A stretch of DNA of 32,249 bases from positions 1 to 32,249 of the forward strand of contig NZ_JAIBFH010000366.1 in assembly GCF_019459675.1 (NCBI RefSeq). The letters run 5' to 3'. Below the pieces are notes generated by a model. The model worked only from the letters and a program-made list of their open reading frames with translations, made no database searches and was not told the DNA's origin. Below are positions 1 to 9,624 of the stretch, piece after piece. The translations under genes were made by a program, and so were the position numbers. This stretch comes from Arenimonas sp. (lineage in GTDB: Bacteria; Pseudomonadota; Gammaproteobacteria; Xanthomonadales; Xanthomonadaceae). The first letter of the stretch is position 1; each line of letters begins with the position of its first letter.

Positions 1-105
1 GTTAATTTTGCTGTGGGGTGCACCGGTACGTTGCGGGGGGCGCGGGCCCCCCAATGTTTGGGGTGCGGGTGGGGCGGGGTCATCCGGCGGCCGGGGGGCC
101 GCGGC

Positions 106-336
106 TCAGTTCTGGTGGTTGTCGGTGTACGGGATCAGGGCGAGCTCGCGGGCGCGCTTGATGGCCGTCTGCAGCTGGCGCTGGTACTTGGCCTTGGTGC
201 CGGTGATGCGGCTGGGAACGATCTTGCCGTTCTCGGTCAGGTACTGGCGCAGGGTGTTGAGATCCTTGTAGTCGATCTCGACCACGCCCTCGGCGGTGAA
301 CTTGCAGAACTTGCGGCGGCGGAAGAACTTGCTCAT
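106..336 (-). CDS. rpsR: 30S ribosomal protein S18
   Basis: 76 aa [79 protein letters not shown] is a textbook S18 sequence; lies next to rpsF. Confidence 0.98.
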   Translation of the reverse strand: MSKFFRRRKFCKFTAEGVVEIDYKDLNTLRQYLTENGKIVPSRITGTKAKYQRQLQTAIKRARELALIPYTDNHQN

Positions 337-350
337 AGGGGTCTCCGGTC

Positions 351-749
351 TCAGGCAGCGTCGTCAGACGGGGCAATGCCCACGCTGGACTCATCATCGT
401 CACGGCGCGGGCGGCGCTCGCTCTTCTCGTCCTTGCTCTTCATGATCATCGACTGCTCGGTGACGGCTTCGTCACGGGCGAGGACCATGTGGCGCAGCAC
501 GGCGTCGTTGAAGCGGAAGCCGTCGACGAGCTCGGTCAGGATCTTCTGGCCGACTTCCACGTTCATCATCACGTAGTGGGCCTTGACCAGGTTGTCGATG
601 GAGTACGCCAGCTGGCGGCGACCCCAATCTTCGAGACGGTGGATCTTGCCGTTGTCGCCCTCGATCAGCGTCTTGTAACGCTCGATCATGGCCGGCACCT
701 GCTCGCTCTGGTCCGGATGGACCATGAAAACGATTTCATAGTGACGCAT
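351..749 (-). CDS. rpsF: 30S ribosomal protein S6
   Basis: Protein from internal Met [25 protein letters not shown]...; S6 family; the 41-aa N-terminal extension in the ORF track is not part of S6. Confidence 0.97.
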   Translation of the reverse strand: MRHYEIVFMVHPDQSEQVPAMIERYKTLIEGDNGKIHRLEDWGRRQLAYSIDNLVKAHYVMMNVEVGQKILTELVDGFRFNDAVLRHMVLARDEAVTEQSMIMKSKDEKSERRPRRDDDESSVGIAPSDDAA

Positions 750-948
750 GGTTTTGTTTCCTTGTGGATGCGGCCGGGATGGCCTGGCAGCCCCCGGCCG
801 AAGTGCCGTGGAGCAAGGTCTCCCCAGGACGGGGAGCCGGCAATTATGCCCGAACCCCCCTTCCCTACGCAACTCAAGGACTTGCAGGCCCCTTCAAACC
901 GTTTCAGCCGGGCTTTGCAGCCCTTCGCCGGGCGCACCGGAGGGGGAA

Positions 949-967
949 GCCCCCTTGGCAAGGGGGC
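949..967 (-). terminator. Stem-loop in the 3' region of the Fe-S protein gene; terminator-like but without a clear U-tract
   Basis: Perfect 8-bp stem GCCCCCTT-GGC-AAGGGGGC; adjacent hairpins CGCGCC-GGA-GGCGCG (967-981) and CGACCTG-CGCAG-CAGGTCG (1010-1028). Confidence 0.35.
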
Positions 968-1048
968 GCGCCGGAGGCGCGGGGATCGGCAGTGATGAGC
1001 GGGGGCCCGCGACCTGCGCAGCAGGTCGTGGGGTTTGAGGCGAATGCC

Positions 1049-1375
1049 TCAAGCCGTCGTGAAGGACTCGCCGCAGCCGCACTCGGCCGACACCCGGGGG
1101 TTGCGGAAGACGAACTGCTGGTTCAGGCCCTGGTTGACGAAGTCGATCACGGTGCCGTCCACCTGGGGCAGGCTGTCGGCGTCCACGCGCACGGCTACGC
1201 CGTCGGTTTCGAACACGGTGTCGTCGGGGCCGGCGGCCTTGGCGATGTCCACCACGTAGGCAAAGCCCGTACAGCCCGACTTGCGTACTCCGAAGCGCAG
1301 GCCGATGCCGCCCGGCGTTTCGGCCAGGTAGGTCCGGATACGGTCGACGGCGGCGGGGCTGAGGGTGACGGCCAT
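1049..1375 (-). CDS. erpA: Iron-sulfur cluster insertion/assembly protein, HesB/IscA/ErpA family
   Basis: MAVTLSPAAVDRIRTYLAETPGGIGLRFGVRKSGCTGFAYVVDIA...CGCGESFTT; conserved Cys pattern SGCTG...CGCGESF; ErpA versus IscA not resolved. Confidence 0.85.
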   Translation of the reverse strand: MAVTLSPAAVDRIRTYLAETPGGIGLRFGVRKSGCTGFAYVVDIAKAAGPDDTVFETDGVAVRVDADSLPQVDGTVIDFVNQGLNQQFVFRNPRVSAECGCGESFTTA

Positions 1376-1489
1376 GGGGGTGGACCTCTTCGGGACTGGG
1401 TCGAGTATACGACCGCTGCGTGAATGCACGCCTGCGGGTATCCTTGCAGACCTCACCTAGATGGGCCCCAGCGCCCGGGATTCAAGAAC

Positions 1490-2890
<1,401 letters not shown>

Positions 2891-2897
2891 GGCCGAC

Positions 2898-3188
2898 GTG
2901 GGCGCCGGTTCACTGCTGATCTTCCTGTTCCTGGGGCTGGCCGGCTCGGCCGCGCCGGCGCATTTCGGCTTCCGGGTGCTGGCGTTCCGCCACCAGCTGG
3001 ACCGGAAGATTCCGTTCGCACCCGGCACCGAAGACGGCGGCTGGGGCTACAGCTGGTGGCTGATGCGCTGGCGGCACCGCGCGGCGCACGACAGCAACCT
3101 GAACTTTTTCGCCGGCATCACCGCCGGCAGCGGCTGGCTGGCCTTGATCGGGGCAGTGGGCCTGGTGATACAGATCGCAATGCAGTAG
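2898..3188 (+). CDS. Small conserved hypothetical membrane protein (GTG start)
   Basis: 96 aa ORF with hydrophobic N- and C-terminal segments; 7 nt after asnS; codirectional with neighbours. Confidence 0.6.
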   Translation: MGAGSLLIFLFLGLAGSAAPAHFGFRVLAFRHQLDRKIPFAPGTEDGGWGYSWWLMRWRHRAAHDSNLNFFAGITAGSGWLALIGAVGLVIQIAMQ

Positions 3189-3192
3189 GGAG

Positions 3193-3552
3193 TTGGCCAT
3201 GAGCGACAGCGAGAACGACGGTTACGACCCGCGCGACACCACCGGCGACCAATGGTGGCTGGCGGTACTGCCGCGCATGCTGGTCTGGTCGCGCCTGCGG
3301 GTGCTGGAAAGCGGCGTGGCCGAGGTGTTCGACTGCGACGGCCGGGTCAACATCTACGAAAGCGAAGACATCGCCCGCTCACAGCTGCTGGACGCCGACT
3401 TCCGCGAGCTCGACGGCATGGACGCCGACGACGCCGAGGCCTGGGGCCTGGACCTGGAGGAAATCGAGCCGCCGCAGGGCGAGGACGACGACGCGCTGCG
3501 CGAACTGATGATGCAGCCGCTCAAGACCCCGCTGTCGGGCAAGGACTGGTGA
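3193..3552 (+). CDS. Acidic conserved hypothetical protein; start may be 3199
   Basis: 119 aa ORF SDSENDGYDPRDTTGDQWWLAVLPRMLVWSRLRVLESG...; stop overlaps the SDR start (GTGA). Confidence 0.7.
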   Translation: MAMSDSENDGYDPRDTTGDQWWLAVLPRMLVWSRLRVLESGVAEVFDCDGRVNIYESEDIARSQLLDADFRELDGMDADDAEAWGLDLEEIEPPQGEDDDALRELMMQPLKTPLSGKDW

Positions 3553-4337
3553 GCAGCGTCCTGCAGGGCCGGCATGCGCTGGTCTGCGGCGGCACCGAGG
3601 GCATCGGCCTGGCCACCGCGCAGGCCCTGGCCGCGATGGGTGCCGACGTCACCGTGCTGGCACGCCGGCCCGAACGGCTGGCCGAAGTCGCGGCCGCCCT
3701 GCCCCGCGTTCACGACGGCCAGCACCACCGCCACGTGGCCGCCGACGCCGCCGACACCCCCGGACTGTCTTCTGCCGTGGCCGGACTGTGCGCCCAGTTC
3801 CCGGTGCACATCCTGGTGAACAACACCGCCGGCCCCCCGGGCGGCCCGGCCCACGCCGCCGCGCCCGACACTTACGAAGCCGTGTTCCGCCAGCACCTGC
3901 TGGCCAACCAGGTGCTGGTGCAGGCCGTGCTGCCCGGCATGCAGGCCGCCGGCTGGGGCCGCATCGTCAACGTCATCTCGACCTCGGTGAAGGAGCCCAT
4001 CGCCAACCTCGGCGTTTCCAACACCATCCGCGGCGCCGTGGCCGCCTGGGCCAAGACCCTGGCCAGCGAACTCGGCCCGTCCGGCATCACGGTCAACAAC
4101 GTGCTGCCGGGCTATACCCGCACCCAGCGGCTGGACCAGATCCTGGCCGAACGCGCCGCCGCAACCGGCAAGCCGGCCGACGACATCGCGCGCGCCATGC
4201 TGGCCACCGTGCCGGCGGGTCGCTTCGCCGAGCCGGCGGAAATTGCCGCCGCCATCGCGTTCTTGTCCTCTCCTTCGGCCGGTTACGTTAACGGTATCAA
4301 CCTGCCCGTCGACGGCGGCAGGACCCGTTCGCTCTGA
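3549..4337 (+). CDS. Short-chain dehydrogenase/reductase family protein with non-canonical active site
   Basis: Rossmann motif ALVCGGTEGIGLATAQALAAMGADVTVLARRPERL, NNTAGPPGG, C-terminal FLSSPSAGYVNGINLPVDGG; GTG start at 3549. Confidence 0.88.
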   Translation: MSSVLQGRHALVCGGTEGIGLATAQALAAMGADVTVLARRPERLAEVAAALPRVHDGQHHRHVAADAADTPGLSSAVAGLCAQFPVHILVNNTAGPPGGPAHAAAPDTYEAVFRQHLLANQVLVQAVLPGMQAAGWGRIVNVISTSVKEPIANLGVSNTIRGAVAAWAKTLASELGPSGITVNNVLPGYTRTQRLDQILAERAAATGKPADDIARAMLATVPAGRFAEPAEIAAAIAFLSSPSAGYVNGINLPVDGGRTRSL

Positions 4338-4347
4338 GGTCACTAGC

Positions 4348-4641
4348 ATGGATGCCAACGCCCGCTGGAACGACCGCGTCCCGTTTGCCGCCAAAGTGAT
4401 GGTGCTGCGCGACGACGAGGCCTGGGTAGGCGAAGTCACCGACCTGTCCGAGGGCGGCTGCGGCCTGTTCCGGCCGGCCGACTGCACGCTGGAAGTGGCG
4501 CAGATCGTGCGCCTGGTCTTCTTCGACGAAATCCAGGCCGGCCCGGCCGTGGTGGTGGACGCCCGCGTGGCGCGGGTGGAAAACGGCTCGCTGGGCTTCG
4601 AGTACCACGAAACCCAGGCCGTGCCGCCGGTACGCGCCTGA
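4348..4641 (+). CDS. PilZ domain protein (putative c-di-GMP binding)
   Basis: RWNDRVPFAAKVMVLRDDEAWVGEVTDLSEGGCGLF matches the RxxxR and DxSxxG PilZ signatures. Confidence 0.82.
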   Translation: MDANARWNDRVPFAAKVMVLRDDEAWVGEVTDLSEGGCGLFRPADCTLEVAQIVRLVFFDEIQAGPAVVVDARVARVENGSLGFEYHETQAVPPVRA

Positions 4642-4683
4642 CACCACACGCGGCCTGCACGTCGCGCCCGGCAATCTGCGCCC

Positions 4684-5496
4684 ATGCCTGAAGGTCCTGA
4701 AATCCGCCGCGCCGCCGACCAACTCGCCAAGGCCGTGGTGGGCCAGCCGCTGACCGGCGCGTTCTTCGCCTTCCCCGAACTCAAGCGCTACCAGCGCAGC
4801 CTGGTGGACCACCGAATCCGCGCCATCGAGCCGCACGGCAAGGCCCTGCTGACGCATTTCGACCACGGCCTGACGCTCTACTCGCACAACCAGCTGTACG
4901 GCGTATGGAAAGTCGCCAAGGCCGGCGAGCGGCCCGACACCACGCGCCAGCTGCGCGTGGCGCTGGAAACGGGCAAGAAGGCGATCCTTCTGTACTCCGC
5001 GTCCGAAGTGGAAATGTGGAAGACGCAGGACCTGCCGCGGCATCCCTTCCTGGCCAAGCTCGGCCCGGACGTGCTGGACCTGCGCCTGGGCACCGACACC
5101 GTGGGCGAGCGCCTGCGCAGCAAGCGCTTCGCCGGGCGATCCCTGGTGGCGCTGCTGCTCGACCAGGGCTTCCTGGCCGGCATGGGCAACTACCTGCGCT
5201 CGGAAGTGCTGTTCCTGGCCGGCATCGCGCCCAACCGCGCGCCCAAGGACCTCGACGACGACGAGGTCGAACGCTTGGCCCATGCCCTGCTGGACGTGCC
5301 GCGCCGCAGCTACGCCACCCGCGGCATCCGACGCTCGGCCGGCATGAGCGCCGATTACCTTACCGACACGCCGGCCGGATTCCGCTTCGAGGTCTTCGAC
5401 CGCGAAGGCGAGCCCTGCCGCCAGTGCGGCGACGTGGTGGTGCGCCACGAGCTGGGTGGCCGCCGCCTGTATTGGTGCAAGACCTGCCAGTCCTGA
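4684..5496 (+). CDS. nei: Endonuclease VIII (Fpg/Nei family DNA glycosylase)
   Basis: MPEGPEIRRAADQLAKAVVGQPL N-terminus and C-terminal zinc finger CRQCGDVVVRHELGGRRLYWCKTCQ. Confidence 0.95.
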   Translation: MPEGPEIRRAADQLAKAVVGQPLTGAFFAFPELKRYQRSLVDHRIRAIEPHGKALLTHFDHGLTLYSHNQLYGVWKVAKAGERPDTTRQLRVALETGKKAILLYSASEVEMWKTQDLPRHPFLAKLGPDVLDLRLGTDTVGERLRSKRFAGRSLVALLLDQGFLAGMGNYLRSEVLFLAGIAPNRAPKDLDDDEVERLAHALLDVPRRSYATRGIRRSAGMSADYLTDTPAGFRFEVFDREGEPCRQCGDVVVRHELGGRRLYWCKTCQS

Positions 5497-5556
5497 GCTG
5501 GCTCCGGGGCATCAGTACCTGTCCGTATCGGCACCTGCACGGGTAAGCTGGCCGCC

Positions 5557-7002
5557 ATGGAAATGCGGCTTACCCACCTGATCAACGGCGAGGCCCGCAG
5601 CGCGGACGCGGGCGCCTGGCTGGAGGTCTTCGAACCGGCCACGGGCCAGCCCTACGCCCATTGTCCCGAAGGCAGCGCCAGCGACGTGGCCGACGCCGTG
5701 GAAGCCGCCCGCGTCGCCTTCCCCGGCTGGTCCGCCCTGCCCGCCGCCGATCGCGCCGCCTGGATCGGTCGCCTGGCCGATGCGCTGGAGGCCCGCGTGG
5801 ACGATTTCGCCGCGGCCGAATCGCGCGACGTCGGCAAGCCGCTGTCGCTGGCGCGAAACCTCGACATTCCCCGGGCGGTGGCCAACCTGCGTTTCTTCGC
5901 CGCCGCGGCCACCCAGTTCGCCAGCGAATCGCACGGCGCCCCGGGCGTGGTCAGTTACACCCTGCGCCAGCCGCTGGGCGTGGTCGGGGTCATCAGCCCC
6001 TGGAACCTGCCGCTGTACCTGTTCACCTGGAAGTTCGCGCCGGCCCTGGCCGCGGGCAACTGCGTGGTCGGCAAGCCCTCGGAAGTAACGCCGGTGACGG
6101 CCTGGATGCTGGGCGAACTGGCGCGCGAAATCGGTTTCCCGGCCGGCGTGTTCAACATCGTGCTGGGGCGCGGCCACGTGGTTGGCCAGGCGCTGGTGGA
6201 CCACCCGCGGGTCAAGGCCATCAGCTTCACTGGCAGCACTGCGGTGGGCGTGCGCATCGCCGAAAGCTGCGCCCGCTCGCTGAAGAAGACTTCGCTGGAG
6301 CTGGGCGGCAAGAACGCCACCCTGGTGTTCGCCGACGCGCCGCGCGCCAGGCTGCTCGACACCGTGCTGCGCTCGGCCTTCCTCAACTCCGGGCAGATCT
6401 GCCTGTGCGGCTCGCGGCTGCTGGTGGAGCGCGCGTACTACGAAGAGTTCCGCGACGCCCTGGTCGCCCGGGCCCAGGCGATGGTGGTCGGCGACCCGGC
6501 CGATGCCGCCACCCACCTGGGCCCCGTGGTGTCGAAAGCCCACTTCGACAAGGTGATGGCCTGCATCGAACTGGCCCGCCAGGAAGGCGGCCGCGTACTC
6601 TGCGGCGGCGTGGCGGTGCAGCCCGAAGGCCGCTGCCGCGACGGCTGGTTCATCGCGCCGACGGTGATCGAGGGGCTGGGGCCGTCCTGCCGCACCAACA
6701 CCGAAGAGATCTTCGGGCCGGTGGTCACGCTGCAGGCCTTCGACACCGACGAGGAGGCCCTGGCGCTGGCCAACGCAACACCCTACGGCCTGTCGGCCAG
6801 CGTCTGGACGTCGGACCTCTCGCGCGCCCATCGCCTGGCCGAGAACCTCGACGCCGGCGTGGTCTGGGTCAACACCTGGATGAACCGGGACCTGCGCACG
6901 CCCTTCGGCGGCGTGAAGCAGTCGGGCCTGGGCCGCGAGGGCGGCTGGGAAGCGCTGAGGTTTTTCACCGACGCCAAGAGCGTCACCATCGACCTGGGAT
7001 AG
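5557..7002 (+). CDS. Aldehyde dehydrogenase, likely 2-aminomuconate 6-semialdehyde dehydrogenase
   Basis: ALDH motifs VISPWNLPLYLFTWKFAPALAAGN, SFTGSTAVG, LELGGKN, NSGQICLCGSR; substrate inferred from linkage to the 3-hydroxyanthranilate pathway. Confidence 0.88.
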   Translation: MEMRLTHLINGEARSADAGAWLEVFEPATGQPYAHCPEGSASDVADAVEAARVAFPGWSALPAADRAAWIGRLADALEARVDDFAAAESRDVGKPLSLARNLDIPRAVANLRFFAAAATQFASESHGAPGVVSYTLRQPLGVVGVISPWNLPLYLFTWKFAPALAAGNCVVGKPSEVTPVTAWMLGELAREIGFPAGVFNIVLGRGHVVGQALVDHPRVKAISFTGSTAVGVRIAESCARSLKKTSLELGGKNATLVFADAPRARLLDTVLRSAFLNSGQICLCGSRLLVERAYYEEFRDALVARAQAMVVGDPADAATHLGPVVSKAHFDKVMACIELARQEGGRVLCGGVAVQPEGRCRDGWFIAPTVIEGLGPSCRTNTEEIFGPVVTLQAFDTDEEALALANATPYGLSASVWTSDLSRAHRLAENLDAGVVWVNTWMNRDLRTPFGGVKQSGLGREGGWEALRFFTDAKSVTIDLG

Positions 7003-7005
7003 GAC

Positions 7006-7668
7006 ATGCCGCTGAGGGTACTGCTGGACCGCAACAAGGCCTGGGCCGACGCCATGCGCGCGCAGGACCCGCAGTTCTTCCGCCGCCTTTCGCAGCAGCA
7101 GGCGCCCAAGTACCTGTGGATCGGCTGCTCGGATTCGCGCGTGCCCGCCAACCAGATCACCGGCCTGCAGCCGGGCGAAGTGTTCGTGCACCGCAATGTC
7201 GCCAACGTGGTGGTGCACACCGACCTCAATGCGCTGAGCACCATCCAGTTCGCGGTGGACGTGCTGAAGGTCGAACACATCCTGGTGGTGGGGCACTACG
7301 GCTGTGGCGGCGTGCATGCTGCGCTTACCGGCGCCCGGGTCGGGCTGGCCGACAACTGGCTTCGCCACGTGGGTGACGTGTGCAACAAGCACTCCGAGCT
7401 GATTGCCGAACTTGACCTTGAATCGCTGCGCCACGCGCGCCTGTGCGAACTGAACGTGGTCGAACAGGTGAGCAACGTCTGCCAGACCACCGTCGTCCAG
7501 GACGCCTGGGCGCGCGGCCAGGCGCTGAGCGTGCACGGCTGGGTGTATTCCCTGCTGGACGGCCGGGTGCGCGAACTGGGCATGGGCGTGGACTCGATGG
7601 ACCAGCTGCCGGTGGCCTACGCCATGGCCATGGACACCATCCGCCGCAGCGGGGAGGCACTCAAATGA
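7006..7668 (+). CDS. can: Beta-class carbonic anhydrase
   Basis: Zn/active-site motifs [30 protein letters not shown] and VVGHYGCGG; beta-CA family. Confidence 0.95.
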   Translation: MPLRVLLDRNKAWADAMRAQDPQFFRRLSQQQAPKYLWIGCSDSRVPANQITGLQPGEVFVHRNVANVVVHTDLNALSTIQFAVDVLKVEHILVVGHYGCGGVHAALTGARVGLADNWLRHVGDVCNKHSELIAELDLESLRHARLCELNVVEQVSNVCQTTVVQDAWARGQALSVHGWVYSLLDGRVRELGMGVDSMDQLPVAYAMAMDTIRRSGEALK

Positions 7669-8099
7669 GCGAAATCATCCAGACCGACACCGCGCCGCAC
7701 CCGGTGGGCCGCTACCCGCATGCGCGCCGCGTGGGCCAGCTGCTGTTCCTGTCGGGCATCGGCCCGCGTACGCCCGGCAGCAACGCCATTCCCGGCAACG
7801 TCTACAGCGCCGACGGCCGGCTGATCGATTACGACATCGTCACCCAGTGCCATTCGGTGTTCGGCAACGTGCGCGCCGTGCTCGAGGCCAGCCACTGCCG
7901 CTGGGAGTGGCTGGCGGACGTCACCGTGTACCTCACCGACATGTCGCGCGATTTCCACGCCTACAACGGCGTCTGGGCCGAGTATTTCCCCGACATCAAG
8001 AAGGCGCCCTGCCGCACCACGCTGGGCATTACCGCCCTGCCCACCCCGATCGCGATCGAGCTCAAGTGCATCGCCGCCTTCCCGGAGAACCACCGATGA
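7665..8099 (+). CDS. RidA/YjgF family protein, likely 2-aminomuconate deaminase
   Basis: [40 protein letters not shown]...; RidA family; function inferred from operon; ATGA overlap with can. Confidence 0.85.
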   Translation: MSEIIQTDTAPHPVGRYPHARRVGQLLFLSGIGPRTPGSNAIPGNVYSADGRLIDYDIVTQCHSVFGNVRAVLEASHCRWEWLADVTVYLTDMSRDFHAYNGVWAEYFPDIKKAPCRTTLGITALPTPIAIELKCIAAFPENHR

Positions 8100-8626
8100 G
8101 CCTCACGCCCGCCTTCAATCTGCAGGCCTGGGTGGACGAGCACCGGCACCTGCTGAAGCCGCCGGTGGCCAACAAGTGCATCGTCGACGGCGATTTCATC
8201 GTGATGATCGTCGGCGGCCCCAATGCCCGCACCGACTACCACTGGGACGAGGGCCCGGAGTTCTTCTACCAGCTCGAGGGCGAGATGGTGCTCAGGGTGC
8301 AGGAGGACGGCGCCGCGCGCGACATCCCGATCAAGGCCGGCGAGATGTTCTACCTGCCGCCGCGCGTGCCGCATTCGCCCCAGCGCAGCGCCGGCGGCGT
8401 GGGCCTGGTGATCGAGCGCAAGCGGCTGCCGCATGAAAAGGACGGCCTGCTGTGGTTCTGCGATCGCTGCAACCACAAACTGTACGAAGAGTTCTTCGCG
8501 CTGGAGAACATCGAAACCCAGTTCGGCGCGGTGTTCGACCGCTTCTACCGCTCGCCGTCCCTGCGCACCTGCGCGGCCTGCGGCCATCTCAACCCGGCGC
8601 CCGCGCGCTACAACCCGTCGACCTGA
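8096..8626 (+). CDS. nbaC: 3-hydroxyanthranilate 3,4-dioxygenase
   Basis: Cupin protein ...[26 protein letters not shown]...; C-terminal rubredoxin-like [13 protein letters not shown]...CAACGHLNP metal site typical of bacterial 3HAO. Confidence 0.95.
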   Translation: MSLTPAFNLQAWVDEHRHLLKPPVANKCIVDGDFIVMIVGGPNARTDYHWDEGPEFFYQLEGEMVLRVQEDGAARDIPIKAGEMFYLPPRVPHSPQRSAGGVGLVIERKRLPHEKDGLLWFCDRCNHKLYEEFFALENIETQFGAVFDRFYRSPSLRTCAACGHLNPAPARYNPST

Positions 8627-8629
8627 CCC

Positions 8630-9601
8630 GTGCCTATCGCCACCGATCTGCTCACCGCCAACCTGCTGTCCCCCGTGGTGCTGGCCTTCGTGCTGGGCAT
8701 GGTGGCCCGCAGCCTGCGCAGCGACCTGGAAGTGCCTCCGGCCATCCAGGTCTACCTTTCGATCTTCCTGCTGCTGGCGATCGGCATGAAGGGCGCCGTG
8801 GCGCTGCGGCAGGACGCGCCCGACAACCTGGCGCTGATGCTGGCGGTCACCGTACTGACCGGCATCGCCACCGCCGCCGTTGCCTACTGGCTGGCGCGGA
8901 CCTGGCTGCGCGACGACGCCCTGCAGGCGGGCGCGCTGGCGGCGCACTACGGGTCGGTGTCGGCCGTCACCTTCATCGCCGCGCAGCAGTTCACCGAACG
9001 CTCGGGCATGACGTCCGAACCGGTGCTGGTGGCCCTGCTGGTGGCGCTGGAAATCCCGGCCATCCTGATCGGCATCGGCCTGGCGCGCGGCGGCGGCAAG
9101 CCCAGCTGGCACCAGGTGCGCGAAGTGCTGACCGGTCGCACCGCCATCCTGCTGCTGGGCGGCATGGCCATCGGCGCCATCGCCGGCAAGCAGGGCGTGC
9201 AGGCGGTGGACGCCATGTACGTGCAGCTGTTCCAGGGCATGCTGATGCTGTTCATGCTGGACATGGGCATGGTGGCGGCGGGACAGCTGCGGCAGCTTCA
9301 GCGCGGCGCGCTGCGGCTGGTGGTGTTCGGCACCGCGCTGCCCCTGCTCAACGGGCTGGTGGGCGCCTGGATCGGCCTGGCCATGGGCCTGGGCACGGCC
9401 GGCGCCACGGTGTTCGCCACCATGGTGGCCAGCGCTTCCTACATCGCCGCCCCGGCCTCGGTGCGCGCCTCGCTGCCGGGCGCCGACGCAGGCCGCTGCG
9501 TCACCGCCGCGCTGGGCATCACCTTCCCGTTCAACCTGGCCATCGGCATTCCCACTTACGCCGCCTTCGCCGCCTGGCTGGCGGCCCGGGCCGGCGCCTA
9601 G
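8630..9601 (+). CDS. SbtA-like sodium-dependent bicarbonate transport family permease (GTG start)
   Basis: Polytopic hydrophobic protein; LLTANLLSPVVLAFVLGMVARSLRSDLEVPPAIQVYLSIFLLLAIGMKGAVAL...GALAAHYGSVSAVTFIAAQQF resembles the SbtA family (cyanobacterial Na+/HCO3- symporter). Confidence 0.85.
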   Translation: MPIATDLLTANLLSPVVLAFVLGMVARSLRSDLEVPPAIQVYLSIFLLLAIGMKGAVALRQDAPDNLALMLAVTVLTGIATAAVAYWLARTWLRDDALQAGALAAHYGSVSAVTFIAAQQFTERSGMTSEPVLVALLVALEIPAILIGIGLARGGGKPSWHQVREVLTGRTAILLLGGMAIGAIAGKQGVQAVDAMYVQLFQGMLMLFMLDMGMVAAGQLRQLQRGALRLVVFGTALPLLNGLVGAWIGLAMGLGTAGATVFATMVASASYIAAPASVRASLPGADAGRCVTAALGITFPFNLAIGIPTYAAFAAWLAARAGA

Positions 9602-9624
9602 GCGGCAAGGGTTAAACTGCGCGC

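Noticed and set aside
1-105. GC-rich hairpin GGGGGGCGCGGGCCCCCC downstream of rpsR as terminator
   Set aside because: No U-tract on the transcribed strand, and in S6-S18 operons rplI often follows, so termination here is not supported.
5512-7536. 674-aa (-) ORF opposite the aldehyde dehydrogenase and carbonic anhydrase genes
   Set aside because: Antisense shadow of two conserved genes; no recognisable motifs.
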